The notes beneath the pieces are model-generated. The model was not told the origin of the DNA and did no database searches. It saw nothing but the letters and a program-made list of their open reading frames with translations. Position numbers and translations under genes: made by a program. 64,000 bases of DNA, from the NCBI GenBank assembly GCA_963513935.1, contig OY740772.1, forward strand, positions 106,303,797-106,367,796, written 5' to 3'. How positions within the stretch are numbered: position 1 is the first letter of the stretch; each line of letters opens with the position of its first letter. The stretch comes from Aphrophora alni (Eukaryota > Arthropoda > Insecta > Hemiptera > Aphrophoridae). Positions 57,601 to 64,000 of this stretch are shown here, piece by piece.

Positions 57601-60372
57601 TCTGCCATAAAGATTCAGAAATACTATAGGGGTTATAGAATCATGAAACTACAACATTCTCGATTTTTGGAATTGAAATCGGCTGCAGTCAAAATACAAA
57701 TGTATTGGAGGAGTTATAATATTTTAAAAACTGAACGATCTAATTATTTACAAGCAAAAGCCTCTGCCATAAAGATTCAGAAATACTATAGGAGTTATAG
57801 AATCATGAAACTACAACATTCTCAATTTTTGGAATTGAAATCGGCTGCAGTCAAAATACAAAGGTATTGGAGGAGTTACAATATTTTAAAAACTGAACGA
57901 TATAATTATTTACAAGCAAAAGCCTCTGCCATAAAGATTCAGAAATACTATAGGGGTTATAGAATCATGAAACTACAACATTCTCAATTTTTGGAATTGA
58001 AATCGGCTGCAGTCAAAATACAAAGGTATTGGAGGAGTTATAATATTTTAAAAACTGAACGATCTAATTATTTACAAGCAAAAGCCTCTGCCATAAAGAT
58101 TCAGAAATACTATAGGGGTTATAGAATCATGAAACTACAACATTCTCAATTTTTGGAATTGAAATCGGCTGCAGTCAAAATACAAATGTATTGGAGGAGT
58201 TATAATATTTTAAAAACTGAACGATCTAATTATTTACAAGCAAAAGCCTCTGCCATAAAGATTCAGAAATACTATAGGGGTTATAGAATCATGAAACTAC
58301 AACATTCTCGATTTTTGGAATTGAAATCGGCTGCAGTCAAAATACAAATGTATTGGAGAAGTTATAATATTTTAAAAACTGAACGATCTAATTATTTACA
58401 AGCAAAAGCCTCTGCCATAAAGATTCAGAAATACTATAGGGGTTATAGAATCATGAAACTACAACATTCTCGATTTTTGGAATTGAAATCGGCTGCAGTC
58501 AAAATACAAAGGTATTGGAGGAGTTATAATATTTTAAAAACTGAACGATCTAATTATTTACAAGCAAAAGCCTCTGCCATAAAGATTCAGAAATACTATA
58601 GGTGTTATAGAATCATGAAACTACAACATTCTCAATTTTTGGAATTGAAATCGGCTGCAGTCAAAATACAAAGGTATTGGAGGAGTTACAATATTTTAAA
58701 AACTGAACGATCTAATTATTTACAAGCAAAAGCCTCTACCATAAAGATTCAGAAATACTATAGGGGTTATAGAATCATGAAACTACAACATTCTCAATTT
58801 TTGGAATTGAAATCGGCTGCAGTCAAAATACAAAGGTATTGGAGGAGTTATAATATTTTAAAAACTGAACGATCTAATTATTTACAAGCAAAATCCTCTG
58901 CCATAAAGATTCAGAAATACTATAGGGGTTATAGAATCATGAAACTACAACATTCTCAATTTTTGGAATTGAAATCGGCTGCAGTCAAAATACAAATGTA
59001 TTGGAGGAGTTATAATATTTTAAAAACTGAACGATCTAATTATTTACAAGCAAAAGCCTCTGCCATAAAGATTCAGAAATACTATAGGAGTTATAGAATC
59101 ATGAAACTACAACATTCTCAATTTTTGGAATTGAAATCGGCTGCAGTCAAAATACAAAGGTATTGGAGGAGTTATAATATTTTAAAAACTGAACGATCTA
59201 ATTATTTACAAGCAAAAGCCTCTGCCATAAAGATTCAGAAATACTATAGGGGTTATAGAATCATGAAACTACAACATTCTCGATTTTTGGAATTGAAATC
59301 GGCTGCAGTCAAAATACAAAGGTATTGGAGGAGTTATAATATTTTAAAAACTGAACGATCTAATTATTTACAAGCAAAAGCCTCTGCCATAAAGATTCAG
59401 AAATACTATAGGGGTTATAGAATCATGAAACTACAACATTCTCGATTTTTGGAATTGAAATCGGCTGCAGTCAAAATACAAAGGTATTGGAGGAGTTATA
59501 ATATTTTAAAAACTGAACGATCTAATTATTTACAAGCAAAAGCCTCTGCCATAAAGATTCAGAAATACTATAGGTGTTATAGAATCATGAAACTTGAACG
59601 TTCTCGGTTTTTGCAATTGAAATATTCTGCTCTTAAAATCCAAAGATACTACAGACGCTATTTGGCCATCAAGCTAGAACGTAACAATTTTCTTAGAAAG
59701 AAATCAGCAATCCTTAAAATTCAAAGATGTTTTAGGAATTACATGACAAGGAAAAATGAGAAGATAACATTTATTAATCAAGAATCAGCTGCGATCCTTT
59801 TACAAAGGTGTTGGAAAAATTATGCGGCTGTGAAAACTGACCGGTCAGAGTTTTTAAAAATAAAATTGTCTGTTCTAAAAATACAATGTTATTATAGGAA
59901 TTATAAGTTAATGAGATCAGAGCGTTCTCGATTTTTGAGAATGAAGGTAGCAGCAATTAAAATTCAATCATTTTATAAAAGTTATTTAGCTATGAAAGTC
60001 GACCACGCTATATTTTTAAGAAAGAAATCAGCTGTTACTACAATTCAAAAATTTTTTAAAGGGTATTTGCAAAGGAAAAAGGATCGTTTAAGTTTTATAA
60101 GGAAAAAATCTGCTGCTATAATTTTACAAAGATTTTGGAGGAGCTATGCAGCTATGAAAGTAGAACGTTTTAAATATCAGCAAATGAAAGCTTCTAGTAT
60201 AAAAATTCAACAATATTATCGTGGATATAAGATCATGAAAGCTGATCATTCTAGATTTTGCATGATGAAATATTCTGCAGTTATAATCCAAAAATATTAC
60301 AGAGACTACAGGACTATTAACCTTCATCGTGTGACGTTTTTAAGAATGAGGTCTGCTGCAATTGTTATTCAG
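20611..60372 (+). CDS. asp: Abnormal spindle (ASPM) orthologue, ten coding exons, 3' end beyond window
   Basis: Exons: 20611-20649, 24495-24659, 27556-27768, 31069-33313, 35718-35816, 38727-38883, 46001-46293, 48628-48845, 51790-51912, 55501-60372. All introns are GT-AG, and the phases (0,0,0,1,1,2,1,0,0,0) join into one frame of 2808 codons. The protein starts MAGNKRGYGAFFE, like vertebrate ASPM. It has an ASH domain (residues about 20-135), a long disordered region (140-970), a calponin-homology region (about 975-1325), then 55 IQ motifs. Asp/ASPM binds microtubule minus ends and, through IQ motifs, calmodulin and myosin-type light chains; it focuses spindle poles and is needed in mitosis, meiosis and neural progenitors. 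No stop is reached, so C-terminal exons lie to the right. The introns are 2-7 kb and full of mobile-element relics. Confidence 0.95.
20686..21730. mobile_element. DNA transposon remnant with terminal inverted repeats of about 70 bp
   Basis: The left end (tgtgaccatcgctcac..., running through agctggagaccgcgtacact at about 20737-20756) is inverted at the right end (agtgtacgcggtctccagc about 21669 on, to ggtcaca at 21730). The length is about 1045 bp. The interior has no transposase that I recognise. No clear target duplication was seen, so the superfamily is unassigned. It begins 37 bp after the donor of asp exon 1. Confidence 0.72.
22000..24320 (-). pseudogene. Decayed non-LTR retrotransposon (ORF1-like plus endonuclease), in asp intron 1
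   Basis: Read on the minus strand, 23874-23560 gives a basic, Ser/Gln-rich stretch (RWKNKNRALGKQPNETG, TPEDVGGAKKKVKS). This runs through a frameshift into TRLTKEIAWIIRREIGWCAL and ECRAVIVGCTNTLPRS, which resembles the DUF4780-type ORF1 of LOA/R1-like elements. Further on come HYSRAATVLSEHIGLADTG and IRLLIASMYLPYDSTETL, matching the endonuclease signatures of the same group (the YLPYDS block). Stops and frameshifts are frequent. The part left of about 22500 has only weak resemblance. It is GC-richer than the flanking intron. Confidence 0.65.
24495..27768 (+). CDS. asp: asp coding exons 2-3: ASH domain
   Basis: Exons 24495-24659 (55 codons) and 27556-27768 (71 codons), both phase 0 at each end. 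Exon 2 has VLILAPFNRYPKICF and AVIILRNPTSSEIN. Exon 3 has FVIPAGKEDTLQICWTP and KVGKWRETIKV. The TLQICWTP...G.WRE pattern is the core of the ASPM-SPD2-Hydin (ASH) immunoglobulin-like fold found in centrosomal and ciliary proteins. The intron between them (24660-27555) holds hammerhead-like motifs and retroelement relics. Confidence 0.92.
24911..24967. repeat. 57-bp palindrome in asp intron 2
   Basis: The arms 24911-24935 and 24943-24967 are inverted with few mismatches (acaaaaataatg...ttacctaatata against tatattaggtaa...cattatttttgt), with a seven-base centre. It would form a long AT-rich hairpin and explains why both strands give similar short ORFs here. Confidence 0.8.
25308..25352 (-). ncRNA. 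Hammerhead-ribozyme-like motif
   Basis: On the minus strand, stem I is GGC 25351-25349 paired with GCC 25310-25308. The first core box is CTGACGA 25348-25342 (the U7 position varies naturally). Stem II is CCGA 25339-25336 with TCGG 25329-25326. The second core box GAAA is 25324-25321. Stem III is ACAG 25321-25318 with CTGT 25315-25312 over a CA loop. Cleavage is predicted after the A at 25311 (GTA triplet). All three helices pair fully. The layout is that of Penelope-type hammerheads. Retroelement sequence lies next to it. Confidence 0.6.
25395..25590 (+). pseudogene. Short C-terminal fragment of a non-LTR retrotransposon
   Basis: The reading VKKLFNKLPSKLCDFDFNT, then FSKHLKKILLNQTYYS and a stop matches the typical end of Jockey/CR1-like ORF2 proteins (LFN.LP......F...LK..L....YYS). 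One in-frame stop precedes it. It is too short to place further. Confidence 0.5.
25790..25993 (-). repeat. Dispersed repeat family X, copy 3
   Basis: On the minus strand it begins tttgtttaaaatcaaaaacc, then ctctcggacatcatcgcctta, an A-rich part, aaagacctctaaccctcga, tcaagtgttggtcaaaagagg, catgataagaaa, and gagagggatctaacc. Same order as the other four copies. Confidence 0.65.
26118..26162 (-). ncRNA. Hammerhead-ribozyme-like motif with long stems, one core change
   Basis: On the minus strand, stem I is GTCAT 26162-26158 paired with ATGAC 26122-26118 (five pairs). The core box TTGATGA 26157-26151 has C3 changed to U. Stem II is GGTATA 26149-26144 with TATACC 26140-26135 over a three-base loop. 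GAA is 26134-26132. Stem III is the self-complementary GTAGCTGT 26131-26124. Predicted cleavage follows A 26123. All helices pair, but the C3 change would be expected to weaken or abolish activity. Confidence 0.5.
28111..28162. repeat. (TA)n microsatellite
   Basis: About 25 uninterrupted TA units. Translated in either direction it gives artificial Ile/Tyr runs. It sits beside dispersed repeat copy 4 in asp intron 3. Confidence 0.97.
28170..28377 (-). repeat. Dispersed repeat family X, copy 4
   Basis: On the minus strand: ttatttaaaggcaaaaaacc, tctcggtcctcatcacttta, ctagccctcgaatactctaa, gagtcagaaaa, aagagttggtcaagagaaac, ctgataataaagatgaaaa, ggatctaacc. It is directly adjacent to the (TA)n tract. 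Confidence 0.65.
28950..29640 (-). pseudogene. Tc1/mariner-superfamily transposase relic
   Basis: On the minus strand, 29550-29365 has HFHIDETVNKQNVCFWGT, APQIMHENQYRGLKLTIWAA and LSGLIVSVVF. 29341-28988 has WFMQDGATPHITN (the second catalytic D), FWPPLSSDLNPC and LIEMCARIVQLCGEVQEDL. These are DDE_3-type blocks seen in Tc1-like insect elements. The two pieces are in different frames and the N-terminal DNA-binding part was not found. Terminal repeats were not identified. Confidence 0.8.
29717..29732. repeat. Perfect 16-bp palindrome
   Basis: attatgcatgcataat is its own reverse complement. It lies between the Tc1-like relic and the Tigger-type MITE. No known site is implied. Confidence 0.7.
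29933..30772. mobile_element. Tigger/pogo-type non-autonomous element
   Basis: The ends are inverted: cagtgaaacttcccttaacgg at 29933 against ccgttatttggaagtttcactg ending at 30772. TA precedes the left end. Internal sub-terminal repeats of the gcggacactt...cggacatt kind recur near both ends. The length is about 840 bp. No transposase domain is recognisable in the interior. Confidence 0.82.
31069..33313 (+). CDS. asp: asp coding exon 4: disordered region with three long repeats
   Basis: 749 codons (phase 0 in, phase 1 out), Ser/Thr/Glu/Asn-rich, low in hydrophobic residues, with many SP/TP sites (CETPMS, STPSDSP, ITPIS, TISPP). That fits the long N-terminal region of ASPM proteins that is phosphorylated in mitosis. 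Three copies of a 113-residue unit start at 31693, 32032 and 32371, each beginning IGGGDTYTLNEEDT. The third lacks three codons (CLN). The donor is gtgaga after the G of codon 749; the open frame continues 70 nt past it but is intronic, since exon 5 joins in phase 1. Confidence 0.9.
31693..32699 (+). repeat. Three tandem 339-bp coding repeats in asp exon 4
   Basis: Units start at 31693, 32032 and 32371, a period of 339 bp. They are nearly identical at the nucleotide level. Differences are single bases (for example K to E in the first line, I to M in KIKET/KMKET) and a 9-bp deletion in unit 3. The period is a multiple of three, so the frame is kept. Identity this high implies recent duplication or gene conversion. 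Confidence 0.95.
34225..35133. mobile_element. Second pogo-type non-autonomous element
   Basis: The left end cagtgaaaactcgatcttcc and the right end (inverse of tagtaaaactcggttaacc) pair imperfectly. Both ends carry the ttaaccg motif typical of Tigger-like terminal regions. The length is about 909 bp, TA follows the right end, and no ORF is recognised. It lies in asp intron 4. Confidence 0.65.
35718..38883 (+). CDS. asp: asp coding exons 5-6: linker before CH domains
   Basis: Exons 35718-35816 (99 nt, phase 1 to 1) and 38727-38883 (157 nt, phase 1 to 2). The first is basic (VRKVSLEVKETT, KKVRKKTEAPSTSKRR). The second has GPIRLPMKKLKLSFKTPT and ends FFAYTTLDPFLAG. This matches the basic stretch just before the FYDERW block in ASPM. 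No domain is recognised here. Exon 5 was accepted because both splice sites and both phases fit. Confidence 0.82.
36891..37270 (+). mobile_element. hAT-like terminal fragment
   Basis: The sequence cagtggtttccaactttttt at 36891 is the characteristic start of Charlie-type hAT elements, followed by a C-rich stretch (acaaccccccgcccatccc). The other end was not found, so the right border given is only approximate. Confidence 0.45.
37334..38021 (-). mobile_element. mariner element, internally deleted
   Basis: Terminal inverted repeats: ttattttttaagcaagaacc near the left end against ggttcttatttaaaaaatga near the right, flanked by TA (37332-37333 and 38022-38023). The length is 688 bp against about 1.3 kb for a full mariner. 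On the minus strand 37825-37440 reads GVVLLHDNARPHAAAMTKTQ, HPPYSPDLALSDFHVFPKLK, ATQFYDEGIQKLVPRLNKCL and DILGDYVE: the C-terminal half with two catalytic aspartates (LHDNA and YSPDLALSD). A stop interrupts it at about 37577. The N-terminal helix-turn-helix half is missing. Confidence 0.88.
38951..39310. repeat. Near-perfect 360-bp hairpin made of two Penelope-like termini
   Basis: The left arm 38951-39117 and right arm 39144-39310 are 167 bp each. I compared them base by base: they are reverse complements with only two mismatches and no indel, around a 26-bp spacer. The right arm is homologous to 43365-43505, the sequence downstream of the GIY-YIG domain of the Penelope-like relic (shared: tttctctattg, tcagtttcctgt, atagttgtc, tagctcattta, gaaactttaagctttt). 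So the hairpin is two terminal repeats in inverted orientation. It starts 68 bp after asp exon 6. Confidence 0.93.
39219..39254 (+). ncRNA. Degenerate hammerhead motif in the Penelope terminus
   Basis: Stem I is AGC 39219-39221 paired with GCT 39252-39254. The core box is CCGTCGA 39222-39228 (U4 and A6 changed). Stem II is GCC 39230-39232 with GGC 39237-39239 capped by GCAA. GAAA is 39240-39243. Stem III is ACAA 39243-39246 with TTGT 39247-39250. Predicted cleavage follows A 39251. The helices are intact but the core is mutated, so it is probably inactive. The mirror copy is on the minus strand at 39042-39007. Confidence 0.5.
39982..41448. mobile_element. Possible hAT-type element with nested retrotransposon fragment
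   Basis: The left end ctagcggttcgcaattacc with aaggacccccaaaaagc, and the right end (inverse ccaatggttccaaaaaagtg with ggggtcctcaac), resemble the Charlie-type CAGTGGTTCCCAAA... pattern in inverted orientation. The flanks gtctagt (39975-39981) and gtctaat (41449-41455) could be a worn target duplication. Evidence is by resemblance only. The element lies in asp intron 6. Confidence 0.4.
40921..41330 (-). pseudogene. Reverse-transcriptase fragment (non-LTR)
   Basis: On the minus strand 41320-41075 reads MFFANDTTAMINHTSKAQL (a FADD box with the first D changed to N) and LLLNIDKTRLLQFHT; a frame change then leads into LIKMENILTWRQHTRDLIYKLNKAIYVI. This is RT motif C through the region after it. 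It lacks the rest of the protein. Confidence 0.72.
41823..42377. mobile_element. Fold-back element with complementary G and C tracts
   Basis: Arms of about 240-270 bp are inverted around 42095-42125. Landmarks: aacttggacttacac (41849 on) against gtgtaagtccaggtt (42338 on); cacatcatgagtgagaca against gtcactcatggtgtg; a G10 tract near 41916 against a C-rich tract near 42271; aaatggcagatgttcaaagg against cctttgaacatctgccattt. It abuts the Penelope-like relic on its right. Upstream ggagtgtacaaaaagtcccg (41790 on) resembles a DNA-transposon end but has no partner. Confidence 0.75.
42370..43510 (+). pseudogene. Penelope-like element relic: RT end, GIY-YIG endonuclease, terminal repeat
   Basis: 42375-42530 reads NDDVLCLFSGTNRQLDSL and INNSINFLDLN: the YxDD region of Penelope RT with Y lost, then the NFLDL block. 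After stops, KHAAFHSMIHRLIIVPL follows. 42840-43201 has a linker then SGVYKISCQDCDSEYIGQS, GRSIKVRIKKH, NFANHLLHSGHSF: a GIY-YIG nuclease (here GVY...YIG with the catalytic R in GRSIKVR). That order, RT then GIY-YIG, is unique to Penelope-like elements. A terminal repeat region with a broken hammerhead follows (43365-43505). The RT fingers and palm N-terminal part are missing. It lies in asp intron 6. Confidence 0.9.
43511..45082. other. asp intron 6, no gene recognised
   Basis: 43560-43740 is GC-richer than its surroundings (cttgacaggtgctggcgcgt, tcgcgtgatgcatgg, tcaggcgacctgatc) and may be the end of an unrecognised element. The rest is AT-rich with no feature that I can support. Confidence 0.35.
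45083..45385. repeat. Two-copy tandem repeat, about 165 bp each
   Basis: Both copies run through ctaaaaaggggggataa, tcagaatct, cattaagggcgt, taacctt/taactt, gattaattataatc, tgttaat, and ctgtgct, with indels in the T runs. They lie about 165-170 bp apart. Confidence 0.85.
45590..45612. repeat. Short match to the tip of the Penelope-type hairpin
   Basis: tgctttattttatccttgaa at 45592-45611 is identical to the last 20 bases of the hairpin's right arm (39291-39310). It may be a further, severely truncated terminus. It lies 30 bp before the (GT)n tract. Confidence 0.5.
45643..45695. repeat. (GT)n microsatellite
   Basis: About 26 GT units in asp intron 6. The Cys/Val run it encodes on paper is not a protein. 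Confidence 0.97.
46001..51912 (+). CDS. asp: asp coding exons 7-9: first CH region
   Basis: Exons 46001-46293, 48628-48845 and 51790-51912. Exon 7 has HLYYDEEWLVEQEKELIQW and LNCLRRAA, the conserved block before CH1. Exon 8 has LLLCYNPLWLRIGLEAIY and HPTVPHLMLSDFE. Exon 9 has KKFILYKFLMLIYIMDLAK and NPCLFCKNSPFK. These match ASPM's YNPLWLRIGLE, HPTVPHL and DPCLFC signatures. The intron between exons 7 and 8 holds a mariner element, and that between 8 and 9 a retrotransposon relic. Confidence 0.94.
46397..46640 (+). repeat. Dispersed repeat family X, copy 5
   Basis: tttaaaggcaaaaaaccttt, catcatcaccttctaaata, cttagccctcgaatactatc, agggtcggaaa, gacaagaattgtttaa, agataggaaagatgaaagag, agggttctaacccaagacta. 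The 3' end is ctgaggggtttttaag, which is loosely the inverse of the 5' end (tttaaaggcaaaaaacct), so the family may have short terminal inverted repeats. Confidence 0.65.
47356..48535 (+). mobile_element. mariner element, decayed, with long terminal inverted repeats
   Basis: TA at 47354-47355 and 48536-48537 flank inverted ends that match over about 45 bp (tcatccaaaagttcctgg...taggcggcaagagtta against taactcttcccgcctac...gatcttttggatta). The transposase starts at 47544-47546 with MTDLKERRVYVKFCFKLGEN, then stops. Later pieces read FLTEDLG-type LTEDLGCIKLLPRLFS, ELTQMSFKH, IVDLWV*F (the catalytic GDESWVYGYD region), TATLWKPPNSRQDP and GVIHKDV. About 250 bp in the second half (48160-48410) does not read as mariner. 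It lies in asp intron 7. Confidence 0.85.
48846..49369. other. asp intron 8, 5' part, nothing recognised
   Basis: AT-rich. A GC-richer patch at 49010-49150 (gcacgagccgagctatgtc, gttaggagactgactgaca) may belong to the retrotransposon relic that follows. No motif proves it. Confidence 0.35.
49370..50460 (+). pseudogene. R1/LOA-like non-LTR reverse transcriptase relic
   Basis: The readable blocks are LGVFFDIERAFDNISHDSII near 50110-50176 (RT motif A) and LGEELEAEITKGCTQGGG with FLLWCLVADTLLDL near 50240-50345 (the block before motif C, normally GCPQGGVLSPLLW). Before this, a GxDG-like area and HTAF/FPESVIK pieces are in shifting frames. A G10 tract interrupts the QGG motif. Dead by many frameshifts. 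Confidence 0.68.
50461..51789. other. asp intron 8, 3' part, nothing recognised
   Basis: AT-rich intron sequence up to the acceptor ttctag before exon 9. No repeat or coding structure could be supported. Confidence 0.4.
52721..52858. repeat. Recent 74-bp tandem duplication in asp intron 9
   Basis: aggattgatcgggaaataat begins at 52721 and again at 52795. The 64-base match through tcattatactg is identical in both copies. The linker differs slightly. Confidence 0.93.
53152..53241. repeat. Inverted repeat with hammerhead-like boxes (Penelope-type terminus)
   Basis: The arms 53152-53189 and 53209-53241 are inverted around a 19-base centre. Read on the minus strand, the left arm has CTGAAGA (core, U7 variant), then ATAGC/GCTAT stem II, GAAA, and GTA. 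Stem I has no partner because the arm ends at the core box, and stem III is reduced. It is best seen as another truncated Penelope-type terminus. Confidence 0.45.
53242..55500. other. asp intron 9, 3' part, no gene recognised
   Basis: Mostly AT-rich. 54400-55030 is GC-richer and unlike its surroundings (gtgcacgcgatgaactgccc, tctctacaggggttacagcc, cattcccgctgacgc-type words). It may be an unidentified mobile element or solo terminal repeat, but no paired ends or coding were found. Confidence 0.35.
55501..60372 (+). CDS. asp: asp coding exon 10: CH2 and 55 IQ motifs
   Basis: 1624 codons, phase 0 at both ends (tgttgcag before, gtaagt after). The first 135 codons finish CH1 and give CH2: DEYDFSLDCRSELRDGVRLT, LRVPAISKLQKIHNV, DIVDGHREKTLSLIWQL. 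From 55993 to 60367 the isoleucine codon of the IQ core recurs every 81 bp; 4374/81 is exactly 54 steps, so there are 55 IQ motifs spaced by 27 residues, provided no compensating indels occur. The consensus is roughly AxxIQxYYRxYxxxKxERxxFLxxK. The IQ helix is where calmodulin and light chains bind in ASPM. The exon stops after IVIQ, in the middle of an IQ motif, so more IQ motifs are expected downstream. Confidence 0.96.
56197..60238 (+). repeat. Flanking block duplication inside the IQ exon (offset 3402 bp)
   Basis: About 640 bp starting at 56197 (FLQLKY, then RRYIAIKIERNNFL, TFINQESAA, YAAVKTDRSEFL, SFYKSYLAMKVDH, MKVERFKYQ) recurs from 59599 with the same order of eight IQ motifs and only scattered changes. 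The offset of 3402 bp is 21 times 162. The two blocks bracket the 17-unit array. Confidence 0.93.
56860..59610 (+). repeat. Seventeen near-identical 162-bp coding repeats (IQ doublets)
   Basis: The marker cctctgccataaagattcag or a one-base variant occurs at 56951, 57113, 57275 and so on to 59543, seventeen times with a constant step of 162 bp. Each unit encodes two IQ motifs: one ending KYYRGYRIMKLQHS and one with YWRSYNILKTERS. Units differ by a few bases (G/S/C after KYYR, R/M after KIQ, S/Y after TER). A single diverged cousin lies at 56141. Confidence 0.97.
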
Positions 60373-61002
60373 GTAAGTTTGAATAGTACATAGTTTAATA
60401 TATTTAATTTTAGTCTTATTGTAGACTCTGTTGTATTATCTGTTGAAATAATATTTTAACGTTTGGATATGTGGTAACCATGTAATCATAAAATAGAATT
60501 GAAGAATTAATAACTTATTTAAACTGTTTTGGTAGTGGGAGGGGCAGTCAAAAAAATAATTTGCTTATGTTTGTATTGCTCTTTGTTAAAGGTGTTTGTA
60601 ACATTGTTAAAAAATACAAGTAGTAATGTCGCGTTGCTTGGAAGACATATCCAAATTGATAATCTGTGTTGTTACTAGTTTTTAATGGACTAAAAAGTGT
60701 AATCCCACTGAAATTCATCAGCAGTTAGTGAAGTTTACGGTGAAAAAACATATATATATATATGTGCTAAAGATCGTAGGTACTTGGTGGTATTCCATTT
60801 TAAATAAATTTAAAACAACAATTTTTGTAGTATAAACCACAATATTTTAATTTTGTTAAAAGTTTGAAACTTTTGGAATGGTTTATTTGACTTCTTGAGA
60901 TCTGTGGCTAATGTTAGAATAGTTTTTCTAGCTGTCAACCCTTTCAACTCTTTACAATTTATGGCTTGTCAAGCACTGACCTTTTGGGAGCCCTCTATTT
61001 CG

Positions 61003-61044
<42 letters not shown>

Positions 61045-61472
61045 TTGGTTAAATTTTGTATGGACAGGAGACAGGCTTACCTTGGAAAATGGTCCTTGGT
61101 ATTAACTAATAGTACATAAGTAAGAAAACGCACACAAAAAACACTAAAGTTTTGAAAATTTCGTAAACACTGTTCACTTTCTCAATCAGTAGAGTTAAGA
61201 AGAAGACTGAAGACTGAGTGGCATATATTACAATATTGGTTTCACTATTTCACTGTCATCCCAAAGAAATTGAACGAAAATCACTTTATAGGATTATTTT
61301 AAAAAATTACACAAAAATTAAACAAATTATTTACACACACAAAATAAACACACTTTTTTTAAAACTACTTCACGGGAAAATATTTAAATTACTGTACTGC
61401 AAAAGTAAAAAAAAACATATTTCGAATAGGCTTAGTCTAACTTTACTGTTTCTGAAAATAATCAGTCATGGT
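60373..61472. other. asp intron 10 start, with (AT)n tract
   Basis: Begins with the donor gtaagt. A pure AT tract lies at about 61006-61041. No further asp exon was found before the right edge. Nothing else is recognised up to the pogo transposase stop. Confidence 0.5.
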
Positions 61473-63371
<1,899 letters not shown>

Positions 63372-64000
63372 TATTTGACTTTGACCTATTTAGATTTTTC
63401 TCATGTTTATTTTTACTAAATCGCGATCTCGGGTTGTGGATTCTAAAGGCAATGTACTTTCAGTAATAAATTCAGAGTTTTGGGCTGCCTGAAAAACGTA
63501 CATTTATTCATCTATACTACAAATAATTGGTAGTAAAATTCTCTACTCCTAAAGACATAAAAAAACACTTATAAACAAAAACACAAATGATTGATAGTAG
63601 AATTCCATACTCCTGTAAATACATACATAAATATATTTTTAAATTTGTATTCCATTACAAATTATCCTAAAATTTCTATTATGCAATAAAGTCTCTCCAT
63701 GGTCCTTAAACTAAATTTCTTCAGACTTAAGAAATTTATCAACGTCAATACTTTGTTCTAAAATTTCTTTTAATATGAGAATTAAATTTATTCCTGAAAA
63801 CAACCAATTTTTTATTTAAATTTCTTCAAACATAAGAAATTTATCAACGTCAATACTTTGTCCACAAATTCTTTTAATATGAGAGTTTAATTTAATGTGT
63901 CTTATACCAAGGATAGGGATCACAGCTGTTGATTAACTATTTATTATACTTTGAATGTACGGAATTAAGGTTTCACTTCAATTCTCCGACTCCCAGAGGC
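63372..64000. other. asp intron 10, with short duplications
   Basis: Two imperfect direct repeats: aaatttcttca.ac.taagaa (63713 and 63818, period 105), followed by tttatcaacgtcaatacttt in both; and gtag.attc..tactcct (about 63530 and 63595). No coding is recognised. Confidence 0.6.

Noticed and set aside
56860..59610. Could the 162-bp repeats be a CRISPR array or a satellite?
   Set aside because: The units are contiguous with no spacers and keep an open IQ-encoding frame across 1624 codons within asp. They are coding repeats in a eukaryotic gene.

Overview
The window is arthropod nuclear DNA, most likely from an insect. It is AT-rich, and its genes have short exons, long introns and GT-AG splice sites. 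The introns are crowded with remnants of non-LTR retrotransposons, Penelope-like elements, mariner/Tc1, pogo/Tigger, piggyBac and hAT elements. Two conserved animal genes can be rebuilt exon by exon, with splice phases that agree throughout. The exact order of insect cannot be read from the sequence; a hemipteran is only a guess from the style of the repeats.

Left part (about 1-8.7 kb, minus strand): the 5' five coding exons of a TECPR1 (Drosophila Pex23-like) gene, a tectonin/dysferlin-domain autophagy protein. The gene runs off the left edge. Its introns hold a decayed copy of its own third coding exon, an inverted repeat with a hammerhead-ribozyme-like motif, a hAT MITE with a perfect 8-bp target duplication, a Tigger-type MITE inserted into an older retrotransposon, and several reverse-transcriptase relics.

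Middle (8.7-20.6 kb): no host coding exon was recognised. It holds a 5'-truncated but otherwise intact RNase H-bearing non-LTR retrotransposon (10.8-15.5 kb, with target-site duplication and a 1264-residue ORF2), a fold-back element and a decayed piggyBac transposase.

Right part (20.6-60.4 kb, plus strand): ten coding exons of abnormal spindle (asp/ASPM), 2808 codons in the window, continuing past the right edge. Order: ASH domain (exons 2-3), a large disordered exon with three 113-residue repeats (exon 4), calponin-homology region (exons 7-10), then a 4.9-kb exon with 55 IQ motifs at an exact 81-bp spacing. Seventeen near-identical 162-bp units form its core. The introns are filled with transposon remnants. 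A pogo/Tigger-like transposase with one frameshift lies beyond exon 10.

The most unusual signals are: (1) the homogenised, strictly periodic IQ array and the flanking block duplication; (2) several hammerhead-ribozyme-like motifs, two of them on decayed Penelope-type sequence, whose helices differ in sequence but still pair; (3) a 167-bp-arm near-perfect hairpin made of two Penelope termini; (4) an intronic relic of a TECPR1 exon enclosed by a perfect 20-bp inverted repeat; and (5) a dispersed repeat family with five copies in this window that I could not assign.
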